A DNA stretch of 35,653 bases from the NCBI GenBank assembly GCA_016931895.1, contig JAFGDY010000115.1, positions 1 to 35,653 of the forward strand, given 5' to 3'. The position numbers and the translations under genes are program-made. The stretch is from Anaerolineae bacterium. GTDB taxonomy: Bacteria > Chloroflexota > Anaerolineae > 4572-78 > J111. Under the pieces are notes generated by a model. It saw only the letters and a program-made list of their open reading frames with translations, searched no databases and was not told the origin of the DNA. This document shows, piece by piece, positions 31,650 to 35,653 of this stretch. Numbering within the stretch: the first letter of the stretch is position 1; each line of letters starts with the position of its first letter.

Positions 31650-33044
31650 TTATTTTAGTTGTCCGGCATCACCAGCCTTGATAATCTCTCTAAGTTGTCT
31701 GTCACTGTACTGGATTCCTTGGGCTTTTAGAGCATCAAGGAGGTCACTGATTTTAGGAATCGGGGTTTCCGTTTCGAGATTTTCGTAACTGTTTTGGTAT
31801 TCTGTTCTGGTTTCAATGACTATACTATAAGCCTTTTTCCACTTCTGGATGGTTGCTTGTTTTATAGGTAAAAATGCTTTCTGCTCTATTTGTTCGGTAT
31901 CTTCGAACTTGGCAGCAAATTGTAATGCCGCCTCATCAGATGTTATTCTGCCCAATTCGTCTCGTTCATTCACCTTTTTTCTAAACTGGTCAATAAGTTG
32001 ACACCAAGCCCGCCATCTTTCATTTAGTTCCCCCTCAGTGATTCCCGGTTCTCTATTTCGTAATTCCGTTTTATATTCGGTTTCGGATATAGGATTTTCA
32101 ACCCATTCCTTTAACAATGGGTAAGTGACAAATTCATCTATAACCATTTCTTGTGCTACTTGAGAATCACTTAGAGATTGCACTGAACCAAGCTCTATCA
32201 AACCTATTTCAGCAAACAAAGAGATTATCTTTCTCCAACTGGTGATAGCCTCAAGTGTTGGGGTTGTTTTTTTATATCGGTTTAGTTCAATTTGTGTTTT
32301 TTCATCAATTACACGCCAGACTTCAATGAGGACATTATCAATTTCCCACGCGCATCCCCTATCAATTTCTTCAGCGATCTTCAAATGAAGAGCATATTTC
32401 TTATTCCATAGATTCACCAACTGGATTACATCGTGCAGGTTAGCTTTGAGTGTCACTCGGTAGATAAATGAAGGATTTCTCTCTTGAGTATGGATATCCG
32501 GGTTGACCCAACCTTTCCATTTTGGCTCTAGCGTGGGAGCAAGGCCCTGCGTCTGCCGGATTTCAACACCCTTTATTTCGGATAATTTGGTAAAAAACTG
32601 CTCTACAACTCCCCTTGATTCCGGATAAGCTTGCTCAATCCAAGCCAACATTTCAACAAAGTACCCCAAACAAACCGCTTGCCTGCATTTTGCTGTTACC
32701 TCCAATCTGGTGGGGGAAGGCATCGAAATAACAAATTCAATGACGGATCCGATAGGCTGGGCATATTCAGTATCAGAATCTCGTTTACTCAGCGTGATAT
32801 AGAACCCATCCAATTGTATCACGTTTTTGCCAGAAACCATTTGCTCGAGTCTGGCCTTTTGAAGACCAATATGTCCTTTTTCGGTAGGAAATTGTTTTGC
32901 AGAGGCATTACTGGTTTTTTCGGCCAGCCATTGAGAAAAGAATTTTAACTCTGTATTAAGCCAAAATTGGATACTTGGCAGGCAGAAATATCGTTCTTCG
33001 TTCTGAATTTTAATAATATCTTTTACTAACTTTTCCAAATCCAT
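31650..33044 (-). CDS. Uncharacterised 464-aa element protein
   Basis: Not recognised. Soluble, highly charged and mostly helical, with no TM helix and no clear nucleotide-binding motif. Residues 60-130 look beta-rich (NVIQLDGFYITLSKR, then SVIEFVISMPS). The C-terminus (LLDALKAQGIQYSDRQLREI) resembles a helix-turn-helix. The ATG at 33044 has GGTGG eight bases upstream, in a leader that folds into several hairpins. It may be a regulator, replication accessory or defence-related protein of the element. Its leader and separate terminator show it is its own transcription unit. Confidence 0.65.
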   Translation of the reverse strand: MDLEKLVKDIIKIQNEERYFCLPSIQFWLNTELKFFSQWLAEKTSNASAKQFPTEKGHIGLQKARLEQMVSGKNVIQLDGFYITLSKRDSDTEYAQPIGSVIEFVISMPSPTRLEVTAKCRQAVCLGYFVEMLAWIEQAYPESRGVVEQFFTKLSEIKGVEIRQTQGLAPTLEPKWKGWVNPDIHTQERNPSFIYRVTLKANLHDVIQLVNLWNKKYALHLKIAEEIDRGCAWEIDNVLIEVWRVIDEKTQIELNRYKKTTPTLEAITSWRKIISLFAEIGLIELGSVQSLSDSQVAQEMVIDEFVTYPLLKEWVENPISETEYKTELRNREPGITEGELNERWRAWCQLIDQFRKKVNERDELGRITSDEAALQFAAKFEDTEQIEQKAFLPIKQATIQKWKKAYSIVIETRTEYQNSYENLETETPIPKISDLLDALKAQGIQYSDRQLREIIKAGDAGQLK

Positions 33045-33167
33045 AAAAAAACCACCTTTCCAACTTGACGGCGGTGGCTAAACACAGTAAGCTGTTACTG
33101 TCAGCCTGCCGTTTTCAGGTTGACCCATGCCTCAGCCGGTCACGCGGCGTGAGGTTTTTTTATTATA
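33045..33167 (-). promoter_or_regulatory. Promoter and structured 5' leader of the 464-aa gene
   Basis: An extended -10, TGTGC-TATAAT, lies at 33167-33162 on the minus strand (weak -35 TTCCGT), giving a leader of about 110 bases. The leader has a long hairpin (complement of 33068-33112) and, next to the gene, a CCACC/GGTGG stem that would pair the ribosome-binding site and is followed by TTTTTTT. These two structures share the CCACC segment, so they are mutually exclusive, as in an attenuator. Confidence 0.55.
33068..33161 (+). ncRNA. Possible plus-strand small RNA ending in a terminator
   Basis: Read on the plus strand, the segment folds as ACGGC...GGCT...ACAGTAA-GCTG-TTACTGT...AGCC...GCCGT (33068-33112), then a terminator hairpin CCTCAGCCG/CGGCGTGAGG (33130-33154) followed by seven T. 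That is the layout of a small regulatory RNA antisense to the leader of the 464-aa gene. No strong plus-strand promoter was found, so this is a suggestion only. Confidence 0.35.
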
Positions 33168-33337
33168 GCACAGCAGTTCTAAAACGGAACAAAAACCCTA
33201 ACCGTTATTTTGGGAGGCCACCGAAGCATAATCCAACAGCTTACTAATTTGAGTAATGGCTATATCGGCCTTATAGCTAAGCAGCGTGGCACTCACCTCA
33301 AAACAATCTTGTAATTGATGCACTACAACCAAAACTG

Positions 33338-33347
33338 TGCTAAAATA
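33338..33347 (+). promoter_or_regulatory. Extended -10 candidate of the STAND operon
   Basis: TGTGC-TAAAAT at 33337-33347, the same extended -10 type as at aspS and the MBL gene. No good -35 is present. It lies about 40 bases upstream of the first gene. Confidence 0.45.
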
Positions 33348-33385
33348 CTTTGGGGGGTCATATCCTAAAAAAGGCTTTTTGACCA

Positions 33386-34219
33386 ATGACCGATCCAAAG
33401 GCCACACTCCAAAAACTCAATAAAAACCTCAGTATCCTCCAAGAACGCGAAGCCAAATTTGCGGACAATGCACCCCTGGACCTACTTAACCAAATCACCG
33501 ATCACCAACAAGCCATTGATCTGACCCGGCAAGTCATCACCGGTGAGATCAGCGAGGCTGACTGGCGCGAAGCCATGCGCCCACTGCTGATAAACGTCCA
33601 CGACCGCAGCGAGGCCCAGCCGGATACCTGCGGCATTTCCATGGGTGATGTTGAAGACAGCATTATTGCCAGCGGCGATGTAGCCAATACTCAGGTAGCG
33701 CACGGTAGTTACATTGCTCAAGCCAGTCACGGCGGTAAGGCCGAGGTTAATATTAATACCATTGACCAGCGCGGGCAGCAGGTTGAAACCCAGTATAATG
33801 CCGGCGGTGATATTAACATTTATAACAATCAAACGCCGCCTTCGCTGTATCAACGGGGAGGATATATCATCATTGGGGCTATGCTGGCTATGGCCGTGAA
33901 TGTGGCTGGTAATCTGCTTTCTGCCGGGCTGGAACAGCGGTTTTTTAGCAGCGGTTTTACCACTCAGTCCCTGTGGGGCTTGGGCTTGTTTGCTTTGGCC
34001 GGGGGCATCCTGGGGTTATGGCTCAGCGGCCCGGTGACGATGCCGGCGCCGACTGCTTCGCCTGCACAGCCGGTCCAGCCGGTCACCATTACCCGCCTGC
34101 GGGCGCTCTTGACCTACATCAAACTCAGAGGCAAGGGCATCAACCTGAGCGATATTTTGCTGATTGGCTCAAAACTTGATATTGATACCTGGAGTAACGA
34201 TGACCCACCCCACCATTAA
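33386..34219 (+). CDS. Helical N-terminus/beta-repeat/two-TM protein of a split STAND system
   Basis: A 277-residue protein in four parts. Residues 1-70 are a helical module (QKLNKNLSILQEREAKFA, then LLNQITDHQQAIDLT and ISEADWREAMRPLL). This type is often found at the N-terminus of, or beside, NTPases of prokaryotic conflict systems. Residues 86-147 are short Gly-Asp-rich repeats (GDVEDSIIASGDV, then GGDINIY) that may form a beta-solenoid. Two TM helices follow at about 158-180 and 194-215. After a Pro-rich linker comes a C-terminal helical segment (RLRALLTYIKLRGKG). It overlaps the NTPase gene by 20 bases. It could be the membrane-damaging or membrane-anchoring component; no enzyme motif is seen. 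Confidence 0.75.
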   Translation: MTDPKATLQKLNKNLSILQEREAKFADNAPLDLLNQITDHQQAIDLTRQVITGEISEADWREAMRPLLINVHDRSEAQPDTCGISMGDVEDSIIASGDVANTQVAHGSYIAQASHGGKAEVNINTIDQRGQQVETQYNAGGDINIYNNQTPPSLYQRGGYIIIGAMLAMAVNVAGNLLSAGLEQRFFSSGFTTQSLWGLGLFALAGGILGLWLSGPVTMPAPTASPAQPVQPVTITRLRALLTYIKLRGKGINLSDILLIGSKLDIDTWSNDDPPHH

Positions 34220-34982
34220 CCGCGAACCGGCCGTTGACCTGTTTCACCAAATCATGCACCCCCAATCCACCCACTGGGTGCTGCGACTGTTGGGCGAAGG
34301 CAAAATGGGCAAAAGCCACTTGCTGACCAAGGTGTTCCCGCTGTTAGCCCGACAAAGCTACCAGGCCGCTTGGGCTGTGGTAGATTTGCGCGGCGGCATC
34401 ACTGCACCGGATATTTTACACCAAAGCTGCGCCCAACTTGGCGGCGAAACCCGGTTCCCCAGCTATTATGCCGCCTATGAAAATTGGCTTAACCAACCCA
34501 GGGTAGAGGTTAAAGGGTTGCAAGCCCTGCTATCCAGCATCAGCATCCGTGCTGGCGAGCAGGATACCGACCCCCGCCGCGTAGAGCGCCTTTTGACTAC
34601 CAAGTTTATAGCCGATTTGCAAACCTTAGCTCCTGATCCGGTGTTGTTGATGTTTGATGCTCTGGAGCAAAGCGACCCTGCCATTCAGCATTGGCTGATG
34701 AATGAGCTATTGGTGAGCCTGACGCCGCTGCAACACGTGCGCGTGGTGCTGGCCGGGCGCGCTATCCCGGATGCCGCCGGCAGTTACGCGGCCTGCTGCC
34801 ACTCTTACGAGCTGGTTCCGGTCCGGGATGAAACAGCCTATATTGTTTTCTGCCAACAACTCAACTTGACCATCACCGAACAATCCATTAGAGATTTTGC
34901 TTTGGTATTTGATTACAAACCGGGCTTTTTTGTAGATTTTGTATTGCCTAAATTTAGCCAAGCAGGTGCGGCCCATGAATGA
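34200..34982 (+). CDS. Stand-alone STAND-like P-loop NTPase
   Basis: A 260-residue ATPase core started at the ATG at 34200 (GGAG five bases upstream, overlapping the previous gene). Walker A is GEGKMGKS (residues 32-39), Walker B is PVLLMFDALEQSD (147-159) and the sensor-1-type strand RVVLAGR (181-187) has the Arg typical of STAND proteins. It ends there, without the sensor repeats that STAND proteins normally carry on the same chain; the next gene encodes TPRs instead. STAND NTPases are ligand-triggered switches of immunity and cell death. It probably relays a signal from the TPR protein to the membrane protein upstream. Confidence 0.82.
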   Translation: MTHPTINREPAVDLFHQIMHPQSTHWVLRLLGEGKMGKSHLLTKVFPLLARQSYQAAWAVVDLRGGITAPDILHQSCAQLGGETRFPSYYAAYENWLNQPRVEVKGLQALLSSISIRAGEQDTDPRRVERLLTTKFIADLQTLAPDPVLLMFDALEQSDPAIQHWLMNELLVSLTPLQHVRVVLAGRAIPDAAGSYAACCHSYELVPVRDETAYIVFCQQLNLTITEQSIRDFALVFDYKPGFFVDFVLPKFSQAGAAHE

Positions 34983-35653
34983 TGATATTCTAACCGCCCT
35001 GGCCGCGACCACCGACCCTGCCGAAAAAGCCGCCCTGGTGGCCGAATTTGCCCTGGCCGACCTGCCTCCGGCGGTGGCCACCGCCGCCCGCCGGGCCGTA
35101 ATTTTGCACTGGTTTAATACCGAGGTGCTGGCCGCACTGCTGCCCGCCGAGAGTGAGCTTCCTGCCGCCGATGTTTATAACCTGTTGGCCGGCCTGCCCT
35201 TTATAGAACACCTGCCCCACGGCCTGGCTTACCACGATCTTACCCGCACTGGCCTGCTGACCCGGTATATGGCCAACCAGTCCGATGCGTTGCGCGCTGG
35301 CGCAACCCTGGCCGCGTCGGTATATGCCGCCGCCGAAGATAAAATGGTGGTGTTGGAAGGATTGTATTGCCATATCCTGGCCGGAAACCAGACCGAAGCC
35401 ACCGGGCTGCTGGAAACCCTGATTTATTGGGCCGGGGCGAGGGAAGATTGGGCTGCCCTGTTGAATGTTTTTGAAATTCGGGACGAAGCCGAACGGTATA
35501 CATTTGCAGAAACGCTGCCACGTATTGCCTTGCATTATTTTGCCACCGGACTGGCCCATCAATCCTTGAAACAGTACGATAAGGCCCTGGCCGATTACAC
35601 CCGGGCGATCGAGTTGAACCCGGAAGACGCCGCCGCCTATAACAATCGGGGCA
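34975..35653 (+). CDS. TPR-repeat protein (partial, runs off the window)
   Basis: Translation from the ATG at 34975 stays open for 226 codons to the window end. Residues 1-190 are an Ala/Leu-rich helical array. The final part is a canonical tetratricopeptide unit (HQSLKQYDKALADYTRAIEL, then NPEDAAAYNNRG), with another repeat clearly starting. Further TPRs, and perhaps an effector domain, lie beyond the window. Its ATG overlaps the NTPase stop codon by eight bases, so all three genes of this unit are translationally linked. TPR arrays usually bind proteins; here the array is the likely sensor of the STAND switch. Confidence 0.85.
   Translation, partial: MNDDILTALAATTDPAEKAALVAEFALADLPPAVATAARRAVILHWFNTEVLAALLPAESELPAADVYNLLAGLPFIEHLPHGLAYHDLTRTGLLTRYMANQSDALRAGATLAASVYAAAEDKMVVLEGLYCHILAGNQTEATGLLETLIYWAGAREDWAALLNVFEIRDEAERYTFAETLPRIALHYFATGLAHQSLKQYDKALADYTRAIELNPEDAAAYNNRG

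Larger units (their letters stand above)
22865..33340. mobile_element. Integrated AT-rich element, possibly AICE-like
   Basis: All genes run leftward, base composition is more AT-rich than either flank, and the element has an integrase at one end. It carries a PrimPol, a TM-ATPase-HTH translocase candidate, small membrane proteins, two RHH-like regulators and conserved small mobile-element proteins. The left end is placed near the stop codon of the methyltransferase gene. The right end is only bracketed between about 33185 and 33340; no attL/attR direct repeat could be identified by eye. Large serine integrases need only a 2-base core, so this is expected. No capsid, terminase or relaxase was recognised. 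Confidence 0.75.

Noticed and set aside
22866-33210. Shared 9-mer GTTATTTTG (minus strand near 22866-22874, plus strand near 33202-33210) as attachment-site copies
   Set aside because: The two copies are in opposite orientation, whereas attL/attR cores must be direct repeats. The sequence is AT-rich and short, so chance is likely.
33198-33407. A 69-codon minus-strand frame ending in ISKLLDYASVASQNNG
   Set aside because: No ribosome-binding site, it starts with GTG inside the promoter/start of the STAND operon, and has no recognisable family. It could be a remnant at the element's right edge, but there is too little to call it.

Overview
The window looks like a moderately GC-rich, free-living bacterial chromosome, most likely Chloroflexota (Anaerolineae/Caldilineae-like). 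This placement is an inference from gene style: very large multi-membrane glycosyltransferase-type proteins, a fused FAD-less molybdenum hydroxylase, heptanucleotide repeat arrays between genes, and a split NTPase/TPR operon. No rRNA or marker gene fixes the taxon.

Region 1 (1-21.7 kb) is ordinary chromosome. In order it holds: the start of a MoxR-type AAA ATPase; a 940-aa membrane protein; a 957-aa [2Fe-2S]/molybdopterin aldehyde oxidoreductase-like enzyme; an MBL-fold protein; a three-tRNA transcription unit (Pro-CGG, Pro-GGG, Thr-GGT) with a clear promoter and terminator; an orphan protein, a GNAT acetyltransferase, an SDR and a methyltransferase; a leftward pair of ornithine cyclodeaminase-like enzyme plus GT39-like membrane protein; and a leftward operon of aspS, UDP-glucuronate decarboxylase-like epimerase, O-antigen ligase/polymerase-like protein, GtrA-like flippase and a GT4 glycosyltransferase. 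The last four probably build and export a surface polysaccharide or glycolipid. Heptad-repeat hairpin arrays (GACCAAY / TTCGTCM units) lie in intergenic gaps, and related heptads are found in frame inside two of the membrane proteins.

Region 2 (about 22.87-33.2 kb) is a visibly more AT-rich integrated element abutting the 3' end of a DinB-methyltransferase fusion gene. All of its genes run leftward. It has a large serine recombinase; a tightly overlapping block (four successive ATGA junctions) encoding small membrane proteins, a small Cys4 protein, a TM-P-loop ATPase-HTH protein and a TM/coiled-coil/zinc-finger protein; a ribbon-helix-helix regulator under a strong promoter with two direct-repeat operator candidates; a PrimPol replication protein with accessory small genes; and a 464-aa orphan behind a highly structured leader. 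The set (integrase + PrimPol Rep + single FtsK/TraB-like translocase + small membrane proteins) parallels actinomycete integrative and conjugative elements (AICEs). A membrane-containing or filamentous virus is the main alternative.

Region 3 (33.3 kb to the end) is a rightward operon of three overlapping genes: a protein with a helical N-terminus, short beta-type repeats and two TM helices; a 260-aa stand-alone STAND-like P-loop NTPase; and a TPR protein that runs off the end. It looks like a STAND-type conflict/defence system split into membrane, NTPase and sensor polypeptides. This operon and the integrated element are the two most interesting parts of the window.
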